From: Cyanobacteriota bacterium
Lineage (GTDB): Bacteria > Cyanobacteriota > Vampirovibrionia > Gastranaerophilales > UBA9971
Length of the DNA: 40,617 nt
Direction of reading: 5' to 3'
Assembly: GCA_022703625.1 (NCBI GenBank)
Contig: JAKLDH010000010.1
Span: 1 to 40,617, forward strand
The notes beneath the pieces are model-generated. The model did not search any database and was not told where the DNA came from. It saw only the letters and a program-made list of their open reading frames with translations. Shown here piece by piece: positions 33,679 to 40,617 of the stretch. Every line of letters starts with the position of its first letter. Position 1 is the stretch's first letter. The position numbers and the translations under genes are program-made.

Positions 33679-34431
33679 ATGATAACAATAAAGTCAAGAC
33701 ACGAAATTAAACTTATGAAAACAGCTGGAAGTATTGTGGCTGAAGTGCATGAAGTGATGAAGGAAATGGTAAAGCCTGGAATTTCAACGCTTGAACTGGA
33801 TGAAAAAGCTGAAAAGATAATAAAAAACAATATGGCGATCCCTGCCTTTAAAGGATATCATGGCTTCCCCGGAACAATTTGCGCCTCTGTAAATCAGCAG
33901 GTTGTGCATGGAATCCCTGCTAAAGACATAATTCTTAAAGAAGGCGATATTATAAGCATAGACGTAGGAGCTGTTTATAAAGGATTAATGGGAGATTCTG
34001 CCGTTACCCTTGCTGTAGGCAAAATAAGCGATGAGTTAAAAAAGCTTCTTGAGATTACAGAGGAGGCTTTATATGCGGGCATAAAAGAGATTATCGCAGG
34101 AAATAAGCTATATGATACAGTTTCTGCCGCAGTAGAAGACAAAGCTAACGAATATGGTTACGGCATTGTTAAAAATTACGGCGGGCATGGGATAGGAAGA
34201 AGTTTGCATGAAGACCCGTTTGTATATAATTTCAGACCAGGAACACCCGGACCGGAATTAAAGCCTGGCATGGCAATATGTATTGAACCTATGTTTAATC
34301 TTGGAACCGGAAATGTGCATACTGAAGAGGATAAATGGACTGTTGTAACAGACGACGGCAAGCCTTCAGCTCATTTTGAACATACAGCGCTTGTTACTGA
34401 CGATGGTCCTTTAATTCTTACACAAATTTAA
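33679..34431 (+). CDS. map: Methionine aminopeptidase, type I
   Basis: Removes the initiator methionine from new proteins in the cytosol. 250 aa, the type I length without an insert. Metal ligands Asp95 (SIDVGA), Asp106 (MGDSA), His170 (GGHGIG), Glu203 (CIEPMF) and Glu234 (FEHT), and the substrate His77 in VVHGIP, are all present. AAGG precedes the ATG. It stands alone instead of in the usual secY-adk-map ribosomal cluster, and is bracketed by 24-bp inverted repeats. Confidence 0.96.
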   Translation: MITIKSRHEIKLMKTAGSIVAEVHEVMKEMVKPGISTLELDEKAEKIIKNNMAIPAFKGYHGFPGTICASVNQQVVHGIPAKDIILKEGDIISIDVGAVYKGLMGDSAVTLAVGKISDELKKLLEITEEALYAGIKEIIAGNKLYDTVSAAVEDKANEYGYGIVKNYGGHGIGRSLHEDPFVYNFRPGTPGPELKPGMAICIEPMFNLGTGNVHTEEDKWTVVTDDGKPSAHFEHTALVTDDGPLILTQI

Positions 34432-34475
34432 AGGTTATGGCATAAGTATAGCGCCAATGATATGTATTTTTTTTA

Positions 34476-34499
34476 AATATACTAAACGACAAAACTAAT
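34476..34499. repeat. Right arm of 24-bp inverted repeat around map
   Basis: AATATACTAAACGACAAAAC then TAAT. Perfect inverse of 33400-33423. Element A4 begins right after it. Confidence 0.85.
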
Positions 34500-34500
34500 A

Positions 34501-34647
34501 CAGTGATTCATTAATTATGAGGGTTCGTCATTCTAAGGTTCTGCAATTTTGTCATTCTGAGGGCTTTAGCCCGAAGAATCTTGTTGTATTCATTCCATGG
34601 GATCCTTCGCTTCGCTCAGGATGACTTTGAAAATTAATGAATCACTG
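34501..34647. mobile_element. MITE-like element A4, complete (147 bp)
   Basis: Ends CAGTGATTCATTAATT and AATTAATGAATCACTG, perfect 16-bp inverted repeats with TA outside both (34499-34500, 34648-34649). Interior as in A1 but reversed (GGGCTTTAGCCCGAAGAATC / GATCCTTCGCTTCGCTCAGG). It defines the full extent of family A. Confidence 0.88.
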
Positions 34648-34659
34648 TACTAATGCTTT

Positions 34660-34791
34660 GTTAAATTAATTCATTGGGTTGAGCGAGCGTAGCGAGCGAA
34701 ACCCAAAAAGAAACAAAAACCCCTTCCCTTTGAAGGGAAGGGGTTGGGGATGGGTAGATAAAAAAATAAAATCCTTTAAAATTAACTTAAC
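34660..34791. repeat. Diverged C-like element
   Basis: Inverted copy of the C core (CCCCTTCCCTTTGAAGGGAA, TGGGTAGATAAAAAAATAAA, GAGCGAGCGTAGCGAGCG) with different ends (TTAAATTAATTCATT and its near inverse AATTTTAAAATTAACTTAA type). TTAA is present at both borders. Confidence 0.65.
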
Positions 34792-35336
34792 AATGCGCTA
34801 AGAAGAATTGAATTCCTTAGAGATGTCCATTTGCCTTTTTATTTTTTTATGAATACAAGAATTTTTTCTAATTTGCTATAATTAAATTAAGACCATTTTA
34901 CAATTCTTTTTTTCAAATTTTAGTTAAAATGAATTTAAAAATGTTAATTCAAATATTTCCAAGGAGAAACTTAACAAAAATCGATTTTTAAAATATGCTA
35001 AAACACTAAAACGCATATATGCCTAATAAAACAATTATTAACAAGTATTAATTTTTGTAAACAAAACGGAAAAATATATTGAAAATATGATATTATTAAT
35101 ACAGAAACAAGTGTTAAATATACCCTTAATTAATATTTGTTAACAAAAAGAACATCTTTATGATTAATTATTTATAGTGAGAATAATGTTTTACAAAGTT
35201 TTTTTATAAATCTTAATAAATAAATGCCTTACGATTTAGCAATTTTATCAAACACAAAGTTTTTTATTAAATGGAAGTAGTTTTCAGAAGTTATATTTTT
35301 AAAGTTGTGTTTTAAATAAAAAGAAGAAGCCGAATC

Positions 35337-35355
35337 GGAGGTGGTTCTTATGTAA
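35337..35355 (+). promoter_or_regulatory. Strong ribosome site followed by ATG-TAA start-stop
   Basis: GGAGGTGG is followed eight bases later by ATG directly joined to TAA (35350-35355), 33 bp before the HEAT gene start, which has its own GGAGGA. Such minimal upstream ORFs can hold ribosomes and tune downstream translation. Confidence 0.45.
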
Positions 35356-35388
35356 CGTGATTATAATGAATGCCGGAGGAAGTAAATA

Positions 35389-36243
35389 ATGCCAGTTAAA
35401 TCCGTCAATAATAGAAAAAAGAAAAATGACAAATCATTCGAGGAATTAGTCCACGATCTTAAAAAAAGCAATTCTGAAAAAGTTCGCTATAATGCGGCAA
35501 GGCTTCTCGGGGAAATGGGAAGATCGGAAGCTGTTGAACCTTTGATAGAAGCATTGAAAGATGACAAAAACGGTTCAGTAAGATTATATGCGGCAAGAGC
35601 TCTTGGTGAGCTTAACGATTCCGAGTCAGTACAGCCTTTAATCAGTTCTTTAAGAGAAGACAGAAATGTAGACGTAAGAGTACGCGCAGCAAGAGCTTTA
35701 GGTAAACTTGGCGGCGAAGAAGTTGTAATCCCGCTTGTTGAATCTCTCAACGATGAAAACAGTCAGGTTTGTATTACAGCTACAGATGCTCTTATTGAAA
35801 TTGGCGACATTGCAGTAAATGCTTTAATTGAATCATTAACGCATGAAAAAGTTAACGTCCGCTGTGATGCGACAAGAGCTCTCGGTGAACTAGCCGATCA
35901 AAGAGCTGTAGAACATATCATTAAAATGCTTAAAGACGAGTGGGTAAACGTAAGAATTTATGCGGTTACTTCTCTTGGAAAACTTGGTGATGCAAAAGCA
36001 GTGCCGGCTCTTATTGAAGTTATGCAAAATTATTCAGAAAACGAACTTGTAAGAGCAGGAGCAGCAGCGGCGCTTGGAGTATTACGCGATCAAAGAGCTT
36101 TATTACCGCTTAGAGAATTAATTATGAAAGCGGAAGAATTAGGCGAACTGGAAGATACAGCTTTAAAAGCCTTTAAGAAAATAATGGCAGCTAATTGGCA
36201 AAATATCCCAGGATCAGTTAACAAAAAAGCTTTAAGCAAATAG
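35389..36243 (+). CDS. HEAT-repeat protein (PBS lyase type)
   Basis: 284 aa made of about eight HEAT units of roughly 31 residues: VRYNAARLLGEMGRSEAVEP, VRLYAARALGELNDSESVQP, VRVRAARALGKLGGEEVVIP, VRCDATRALGELADQRAVEH, VRIYAVTSLGKLGDAKAVPA, then AGAAAALGVLRDQRALLPL. It is an alpha-solenoid scaffold. The N-terminus is short, basic and without a signal peptide, so the protein is cytosolic. GGAGGA lies nine bases before the ATG. Relatives are the CpcE-like lyases, but no enzyme residues are evident and no phycobilisome genes are near; a protein-protein interaction role is more likely. Confidence 0.92.
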   Translation: MPVKSVNNRKKKNDKSFEELVHDLKKSNSEKVRYNAARLLGEMGRSEAVEPLIEALKDDKNGSVRLYAARALGELNDSESVQPLISSLREDRNVDVRVRAARALGKLGGEEVVIPLVESLNDENSQVCITATDALIEIGDIAVNALIESLTHEKVNVRCDATRALGELADQRAVEHIIKMLKDEWVNVRIYAVTSLGKLGDAKAVPALIEVMQNYSENELVRAGAAAALGVLRDQRALLPLRELIMKAEELGELEDTALKAFKKIMAANWQNIPGSVNKKALSK

Positions 36244-36264
36244 ATCAATTTAATAATTTAGACT

Positions 36265-36298
36265 AAAAAGATTCCCCAAAAGGGGAATCTTTTTTTTG
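36265..36298 (+). terminator. Rho-independent terminator
   Basis: Stem AGATTCCCC with GGGGAATCT, loop AAAA, then eight T. It follows the HEAT gene by about 20 bp. Confidence 0.92.
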
Positions 36299-36412
36299 TT
36301 TGGAACATATAAATTTTTTTTGCGTCAATTTAAAAACATAAAAAAATACAAATTACTATTATATTGCAATTAACTAATAACTTTAAAATAATTGCAAAAG
36401 AGCTTAAAAATA

Positions 36413-36431
36413 GAAGAGGAAGAGGAAGAGG
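36413..36431 (+). promoter_or_regulatory. Tandem GAAGAG hexamers forming the ribosome binding site
   Basis: Three copies of GAAGAG lie directly ahead of the transglycosylase ATG, so several overlapping GAGGA sites are available. Short tandem repeats of this kind can change in copy number. Confidence 0.55.
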
Positions 36432-36947
36432 ATGAATGGGAAAAAGCTATTAACTTGTTTTATTGCAAGTTTTTTCATGATTTGTTTATCAGGTTTTTTT
36501 AATTCTTCATTATCTGTAATGGGCAAAAATGTTTATTCAGAAGAAGCAATTAAAAAAAGAATTGTCCAGGAAGCCAAAGAACAAGGGTTTTGTCCTTATC
36601 TGGCTTTAAGCGTAGCAAAACAGGAATCAAATTTTGACAGGAATGCCGTAAGTCCTGCCGGCGCAATCGGATTATTCCAGTTAATGCCGACAACCGCAAA
36701 AGAACTTAATGTAAACCCTTACCATGTGGAGCAGAATATTTGCGGCGGAATAAAATATTTAAAAGGGCTTAAAAATCAGTTTGGGTCGACAAAACTTGCC
36801 GTAGCCGCATATAATGCAGGTCCGGGAGCTGTGCAGAGATATAAGGGAATCCCTCCATACAGAGAAACTCAGCAATATGTAACTTATGTCATGAGATTTT
36901 ACGATCAGTACAAAAAGAATCCTGATTCTGCGCTTGTAAAAAAATAA
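36432..36947 (+). CDS. Lytic transglycosylase (SLT domain)
   Basis: 171 aa. N-terminal membrane helix or signal peptide (KLLTCFIASFFMICLSGFF) exports it to the periplasm. The SLT domain spans about residues 40-160: catalytic Glu65 in VAKQESNFD, SPAGAIGLFQLMP, NICGGIKYLKGL and LAVAAYNAGPGAVQRYKGIP, ending with ETQQYVTYVMRFYDQY. It cleaves peptidoglycan glycan strands to anhydromuramic products. It is short, without a LysM or other domain, so close to the minimal enzyme. A single-gene unit after the HEAT terminator. Confidence 0.95.
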   Translation: MNGKKLLTCFIASFFMICLSGFFNSSLSVMGKNVYSEEAIKKRIVQEAKEQGFCPYLALSVAKQESNFDRNAVSPAGAIGLFQLMPTTAKELNVNPYHVEQNICGGIKYLKGLKNQFGSTKLAVAAYNAGPGAVQRYKGIPPYRETQQYVTYVMRFYDQYKKNPDSALVKK

Positions 36948-36979
36948 AAGTCTGTTTTAAGGAAAGAAGAAAAGTTTTT

Positions 36980-37080
36980 AAAAAAATAATACTCTTTTTT
37001 TAAAAGGGTTTTGCCGGCTACGTCGGCAAAACCCTTATCAACTCTTCTTCCACTCACTTGAGGAGGGAGAGGGGAGGGGT
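36980..37080. repeat. Element B4, decayed
   Basis: Hairpin AGGGTTTTGCCGGC / GCCGACGT-type partner GTCGGCAAAACCCT, then AACTCTTCTTCCACTC and GGAGGGAGAGGGG. Both terminal repeats are lost. Confidence 0.65.
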
Positions 37081-37089
37081 GAATAACGA

Positions 37090-37197
37090 TATAGCGGGAG
37101 TTTTAACTTATTCATGCGGCTTCGCCGAAACGCCCGCTAATTAAGAATTTACAAAAATCATCTTTTTTATTTACCGATTTCTTTTTAAGATCACTAT
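37090..37197. repeat. Repeat D6, partial
   Basis: GCGGGAGTTTTAAC, GGCTTCGCCGAAACGCCCGC, the right arm TTTACAAAAATCATCTTTTT and the outer terminus AGATCACTATA. The left half is missing. Confidence 0.68.
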
Positions 37198-37276
37198 AGC
37201 AACTCAGGTTAAATAAATTAATGACTTTTATTATATTATTATAAAAAAGGCGCCTCTAAAAAATTTGGAGCATGTG

Positions 37277-38236
37277 ATGAAGGAATTTAATCCGAAAAAA
37301 TCGGAAGACTTTAATTTTAAAGAAATTTTATATTCAAAATCAAATTGGGTTGCGACTATAACAATAAATAGACCGCAAGTTTATAATGCATACAGCATTA
37401 TAACTCTTCAGGAAATGATCAGCGCTCTACAAGACGCGGCATGGGATGACGGAATCGCTGTAATCGTCCTGACAGGAGCCGGAGATAAAGCCTTCTGCGC
37501 CGGAGGTGACGTTAAAGAATACGCTTCAGAATTTATTGGCAAACCAAGAGATTTCTGGAAGTGGATGGGCGTTTTTACGCAATTTCATGACCTTTTAAGA
37601 AATGTCGGCAAGCCTACCATAGCAAGGCTAAACGGAATTGTTGCAGGCGGGGGAAATGAAATTAACATGTCCTGTGATCTTGCAATAGCGGCTGATCATG
37701 TGGTTATAAAACATGTTGGAACAAGCGTTGGAAGTGTTGCCGCAGGCGGCGCAACCCAGTTCCTGCCGATTTTAACAGGAGATCGAAGAGCAAGAGAAAT
37801 TCTTTTCTTAAATGAGCCGATCTCTGCTCAAAAAGCTCTTGAGTGGGGACTTGTAAATTATGTTGTTCCAATGAAAGAACTTGATCTAAAAGTTCTTGAA
37901 ATTACTGATAAATTAATAAATAAATTTCCTGAATGTACAAGATATACAAAACAACAGCTTAATTTCTGGAAAGATTTTGCATGGAACATGACAATAGGGC
38001 ATGCAAAAGATTGGTTAAGCATTCACTTTTCTTCTTATGAAACGCATGAAGGCATGCAAGGTTTTGTGGAAAAAAGACCTCCTGATTATTTGAAAATTAG
38101 AGAAAAAGCAAAAGAAGGCATGTCCTCTGAAACAATGTGGGGGGCTAATTTAAAGGAATGTGAGAATTGCGGGACAAAATATCTTCCGGCGGAATTTAAC
38201 TTTTGCGGAAAATGCGGCGCTGAAATAAAAAAATGA
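37277..38236 (+). CDS. Enoyl-CoA hydratase/isomerase (crotonase) with C-terminal zinc ribbon
   Basis: 319 aa from the ATG at 37277, with GGAG six bases upstream; a TTG at 37265 is less likely. Crotonase fold: ITINRPQVYNAYSIITLQEM, oxyanion-hole segments AFCAGGDVKEY and GIVAGGGNEINMSCDLAIAA, then SVGSVAAGGATQFLPILTGD and EWGLVNYVV. The helical C-terminus (RYTKQQLNFWKDFAWNM, GMQGFVEKRPPDY) resembles ring-opening hydrolases such as BadI and MenB. The last 30 residues hold CENC and CGKC, a zinc ribbon not typical of the superfamily. The glutamate of the usual second catalytic site is not at its place (GTSVGSVAAGG), so simple hydratase activity is doubtful. The substrate is an acyl-CoA of unknown type. 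Confidence 0.88.
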   Translation: MKEFNPKKSEDFNFKEILYSKSNWVATITINRPQVYNAYSIITLQEMISALQDAAWDDGIAVIVLTGAGDKAFCAGGDVKEYASEFIGKPRDFWKWMGVFTQFHDLLRNVGKPTIARLNGIVAGGGNEINMSCDLAIAADHVVIKHVGTSVGSVAAGGATQFLPILTGDRRAREILFLNEPISAQKALEWGLVNYVVPMKELDLKVLEITDKLINKFPECTRYTKQQLNFWKDFAWNMTIGHAKDWLSIHFSSYETHEGMQGFVEKRPPDYLKIREKAKEGMSSETMWGANLKECENCGTKYLPAEFNFCGKCGAEIKK

Positions 38237-38417
38237 AAAAAGGGCTAAACAAGATAGAATCTGGTTTTATGTAAAGTTCTTGAAACTTTTTAAATTACAA
38301 TACTTAAAATAATGGATTTTTATTTTTGTTTGTAGAAAAATAATACTAAATAGAGTATCTTATTAAAAGACTCTAGAGAGAAAGTTAGATAAAAGAGTAA
38401 AAAGAGAAAGAAGATTA

Positions 38418-38723
38418 ATGTACAATCAAGAATCACAAGACCAACAAGTTCAATGCGCAGAGTGTTCACAAACATTTGTTTTTAGCGCGGAAGACCAAGA
38501 TTTTTATCGCCAAAAAGGTTATTCAACACCAAAAAGATGTCCTGTTTGCAGAGCTAACAGAAAAGCAAACGGCTCAAGAAATGACGGAAGATCAAGAAGC
38601 GGCGGCGGCAATAAACCGCAATATAGAATAAATTGCAGCGCGTGTGGACGTGAAGCAACCGTTCCATTTGAGCCAAGAGGCGATAGACCTGTTTACTGCT
38701 CAGACTGTTATAGAAACGGGTAG
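38418..38723 (+). CDS. Zinc-ribbon protein, 101 aa
   Basis: Two zinc ribbons: residues 13-45 (CAECSQTFVFSAEDQDFYRQ, then KRCPVCRANRK) of the type often called probable zinc-ribbon domain, and residues 73-98 (CSACGREATVPFEPRGDRPV, YCSDC). A Gly/Ser/Arg linker (GSRNDGRSRSGGGN) joins them. No signal peptide. It is probably a nucleic-acid or protein binding factor of the CxxC-CxxC kind. AGAAAGAAG precedes the ATG. The frame ends in TAG, but a coding-like basic stretch continues in the +1 frame to 38847. Confidence 0.85.
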   Translation: MYNQESQDQQVQCAECSQTFVFSAEDQDFYRQKGYSTPKRCPVCRANRKANGSRNDGRSRSGGGNKPQYRINCSACGREATVPFEPRGDRPVYCSDCYRNG

Positions 38724-38847
38724 GTATACAAATTTGGCAAAAAACAATCAAAAAAAGGAAAAAGCTGAACGAAACAAGGCATACGCTAAAAAATACAGAA
38801 AAAGAACCAATGATAAATTTGGAAGAAGACCAAGTAATAATAGTTAG

Positions 38848-39083
38848 TTTGTCAAAAGTTTATTCAGTTAAATAAATTAATATAAATTATAATTCAATTG
38901 AATTGAAGAATTTTGTATATTTTTAAAAAAACGATTTGAATTGTTACTTATATCAAATTGCCATCTGTATACAATTTTATAATTTAACCTTAACCTAAAC
39001 CTCTTCTCCTTCTGGACAGGGGGTTTAGGGGTAAGTGGGCAAAATGATTTTAGAATGTATTTAATTTTTATGAGTATTGAAAA
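38848..39083. other. Intergenic region with a hairpin
   Basis: AT-rich, with an inverted repeat CTTAACCTAAACC / GGTTTAGGGGTAAG at about 38989-39034 whose loop is a CT-rich segment. It resembles the stem type of element C in base composition, but it is not a copy. No thiamine riboswitch motif (CTGAGA) was found ahead of thiG. Confidence 0.4.
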
Positions 39084-39854
39084 ATGTCAGTAATAATTGC
39101 AGGAAAAACGTTTAATTCCCGTTTAATGGTGGGGACAGGAAAATTTAAAGACTTTGAAACAATGCGGCAGGCGCATATTGCCAGCGGAGCTGATATTATA
39201 ACTGTTGCAATAAGACGGGTTGATACAGGAGCTCCAGGGCATGTCGGTTTAATGGATTATATAGACACGAACAGATTTTGGATTTTACCTAACACAGCGG
39301 GTTGTCAGACGGTAGAAGAAGCCGTAAGAGTTGCAAGACTAAGTAAAGCTATGGGAATAAATAACTGGGTCAAGCTGGAAGTTATACCAGATTCCAAATA
39401 TCTATTGCCTGATCCTATTGCTACTCTGGAAGCGGCAAAAAGACTTATTGAGGAAGATTTCGTTGTTTTACCGTATATAAACGCTGATCCTTTGCTTGCA
39501 AAAGCTCTTGAAGAAGCAGGATGCGCCACTGTAATGCCTCTAGCCTCGCCTATAGGCTCAGGAAAAGGCATTAAAAACGAAGATAATATAAAAATTATAA
39601 TTGAACAATCAAACGCGCCTGTTGTAATTGACGCAGGACTTGGTGTTCCTTCAGAGGCTTCTCAGGCAATGGAAATGGGAGCTGATTGCGTTCTTGTCAA
39701 CACTGCGATTGCCATGGCAGAAAATCCCGTTAAAATGGCTGAAGCGTTTAAACTTGGAGTTCAAGCAGGAAGAATGGCGTACGAAGCCGGAAGAATTCCT
39801 GTAAAAGCTTATGCGAGCGCATCTTCGCCGATTGCCGGCATTGTCGGAAAATAG
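39084..39854 (+). CDS. thiG: Thiazole synthase
   Basis: Forms the thiazole phosphate of thiamine from deoxyxylulose phosphate, dehydroglycine and ThiS thiocarboxylate, in the cytosol. 256 aa, normal length. Schiff-base Lys97 in NNWVKLEVI, with GTGKFKDF near residue 17, [23 protein letters not shown], and the phosphate loops PIGSGKGI and [10 protein letters not shown]. No ThiS, ThiF or ThiE gene is adjacent, so the pathway is scattered. The Shine-Dalgarno is weak. The PHP gene starts 1 bp after its stop. Confidence 0.97.
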   Translation: MSVIIAGKTFNSRLMVGTGKFKDFETMRQAHIASGADIITVAIRRVDTGAPGHVGLMDYIDTNRFWILPNTAGCQTVEEAVRVARLSKAMGINNWVKLEVIPDSKYLLPDPIATLEAAKRLIEEDFVVLPYINADPLLAKALEEAGCATVMPLASPIGSGKGIKNEDNIKIIIEQSNAPVVIDAGLGVPSEASQAMEMGADCVLVNTAIAMAENPVKMAEAFKLGVQAGRMAYEAGRIPVKAYASASSPIAGIVGK

Positions 39855-39855
39855 C

Positions 39856-40503
39856 ATGGATGAATTAAAAAATTTAATCGCAAATTTTGAAAAAGAAGAT
39901 TATTTTGAAAAAGTTAATTTGCATATCCACAGCAATTGCTCTGACGGCGTTTTAAGCAGCCATGAAATTATTAAAAAGGCTCAAAAAATAAATCTTGAAC
40001 ATATTTCCATCACGGATCACAATTCTTTGGAAGCATACGATTCTATCGATTTAGACAAAATAGAGGATATAAATGTAATCGCCGGAATTGAATTTGATTG
40101 CTGGCATAAGACGGATTTTATGCATATTTTGGGCTATGGCTTTGATCTTAACGATAAAAACCTCCGTAAGTTATGCGCAAAAGATAAAAGAGAAACTCGA
40201 CTTGATATTGTAAGAATTTTTTCTCAAAAAAAATCTCCCGAAGTAATAAAAACCATCAGAGATGCTGGCGGTATTTCGGTTTTAGCTCATCCGGCATGCT
40301 GTTGGAGCTTGAATCTGGAAAAAATGGTTGAAGAGCTTATTTCTTATGGGCTGGACGGGATAGAGCTATATTATCCTTATGTAAGACATAGAAAAATTGT
40401 AAAATTTCATTCAATAAAGAAAATTGCAGAAATTGCAGAAAAAAACAATCTTCTTATAACCGGCGGAACTGACTGCCATAGCGAAAAATTGGACGCTATA
40501 TAA
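39856..40503 (+). CDS. PHP-domain phosphoesterase, 3' end set by element E4
   Basis: 215 aa from the ATG at 39856, one base after the thiG stop. Motifs of the TrpH-like polymerase and histidinol phosphatase fold: NLHIHSNCSDG (His23, His25, Asp30), ITDHNS (His55), GIEFD (Glu79), LAHPACCW (His145) and GGTDCH (Asp206, His208), so nine-ligand metal chemistry is largely intact. Relatives hydrolyse phosphate from nucleotides such as 3',5'-bisphosphates. Family members are usually longer; here the frame ends just after the last metal motif, in a TAA formed by the TA target and the first base of element E4. It may have been shortened by that insertion. Confidence 0.88.
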   Translation: MDELKNLIANFEKEDYFEKVNLHIHSNCSDGVLSSHEIIKKAQKINLEHISITDHNSLEAYDSIDLDKIEDINVIAGIEFDCWHKTDFMHILGYGFDLNDKNLRKLCAKDKRETRLDIVRIFSQKKSPEVIKTIRDAGGISVLAHPACCWSLNLEKMVEELISYGLDGIELYYPYVRHRKIVKFHSIKKIAEIAEKNNLLITGGTDCHSEKLDAI

Positions 40504-40617
40504 CTCGAATTGCTAATTAGTCGAAACGCTGAAATAGATTGAAATTTTATTTTAATTTTTTATGCGGCTCGCAGGCAAAGCCTGCGAGCCGCATGCCTTA
40601 AGAAGGCGTAGCGGCTG
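40503..40617. mobile_element. MITE-like element E4 (cut by window end)
   Basis: ACTCGAATTGCTAA terminus, hairpin GCGGCTCGCAGGC / GCCTGCGAGCCGC and the start of the second hairpin GGCGTAGCGGCTG. TA at 40501-40502 lies outside. It matches E1 closely over the visible 115 bp. Confidence 0.85.

Larger units (their letters stand above)
34432..35388. other. Long intergenic region ahead of the HEAT-repeat gene
   Basis: 957 bp without a convincing gene. From left: right arm of the 24-bp inverted repeat, element A4, a diverged C-like element (34660-34791), then about 540 bp of AT-rich unique sequence with a palindrome TTTGTTAACAAA at 35136-35147 and the HEAT gene leader with a start-stop codon pair. 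The length suggests a long 5' leader or a distant promoter. Confidence 0.5.
36948..37276. other. Intergenic region with B4 and D6 remnants
   Basis: Decayed copies of elements B and D and, at 37197-37212, a piece resembling the right end of E (TAGCAACTCAGGTTA). No gene was seen. The promoter of the crotonase gene must be at the right. Confidence 0.5.

Noticed and set aside
36484-36488. Lipoprotein signal at Cys18 of the lytic transglycosylase
   Set aside because: The residues before the cysteine (FMI) do not fit a lipobox and no small residue is at -1.
38644-38847. Independent 67-residue gene overlapping the zinc-ribbon gene
   Set aside because: Its first half is a shadow of the zinc-ribbon frame and it has no ribosome site; only the part after 38723 looks coding, treated as a possible frameshift tail.
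38848-39083. Thiamine riboswitch ahead of thiG
   Set aside because: The conserved CTGAGA and ACCTGA elements are absent.
1-40617. CRISPR arrays, tRNA, rRNA
   Set aside because: Repeats are dispersed, of several families and palindromic, without regular spacers or cas genes; no cloverleaf or ribosomal RNA sequence was recognised.

Overview
The window is an AT-rich bacterial chromosome segment with short operons and unusually repeat-rich intergenic DNA. Several traits would fit the non-photosynthetic relatives of Cyanobacteria (Melainabacteria/Vampirovibrionia type): an AT-rich genome, a cysteine-rich pseudopilin-like secreted protein with a GRD-containing C-terminal region, PBS-lyase-type HEAT repeats and many lineage-specific hypothetical proteins. 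This placement is an inference from gene style and is not proven by a marker gene. No rRNA, tRNA, CRISPR array, phage module or transposase gene was recognised.

Layout. 1-454: 3'-truncated family 2 glycosyltransferase. 923-1879: unknown helical protein. 2199-7667 (minus): a biosynthetic operon read right to left, namely three tiny membrane proteins, argC, argJ, argB, a BrnT-like toxin with a CopG-like zinc-ribbon antitoxin, and carA. This gives arginine precursor synthesis plus carbamoyl phosphate, with a toxin-antitoxin pair lodged inside. 7723-8768 (minus): a pseudopilin-like gene broken by a G9 tract, and a coiled-coil membrane protein. 8971-10780 (minus): acylphosphatase, a secreted protein and thioredoxin reductase. 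11319-14612 (plus): double-receiver histidine kinase and a membrane-anchored TPR protein. 15051-18514 (minus): surface polysaccharide cluster (flippase, glycosyltransferase, TupA-type ATP-grasp). 18761-25070 (minus): self-contained efflux operon TetR - periplasmic adaptor - RND pump - TolC-like channel with overlapping genes. 25253-27831 (minus): small secreted protein and a secreted glycoside hydrolase with Fn3-like domains. 28133-29001: small ORFs and a possible sRNA. 29117-30739 (minus): GAF-GAF-GGDEF diguanylate cyclase. 31177-34431: coaE, a 41-residue membrane peptide, an unknown glycine-zipper protein and map. 35389-40503 (plus): HEAT-repeat protein, lytic transglycosylase, crotonase with a zinc ribbon, zinc-ribbon protein, thiG and a PHP-domain protein.

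The most distinctive content lies between genes. Five families of short palindromic non-autonomous elements (called A to E here) recur at least twenty times. Families A, B and E are 145-168 bp with terminal inverted repeats and TA at both ends, like MITEs. Family C is 146 bp and flanked by TTAA. Two C copies sit inside two D copies at two different TTAA sites, which shows nested, independent transposition. Element ends also supply gene parts: the last codons and stop of carA, the stop codon of the PHP gene, and apparently the promoter of coaE. Other points of interest are a possible phase-variable pseudopilin, a leaderless-looking toxin promoter, 24-bp perfect inverted repeats around map, and several genes too short for standard gene calling.
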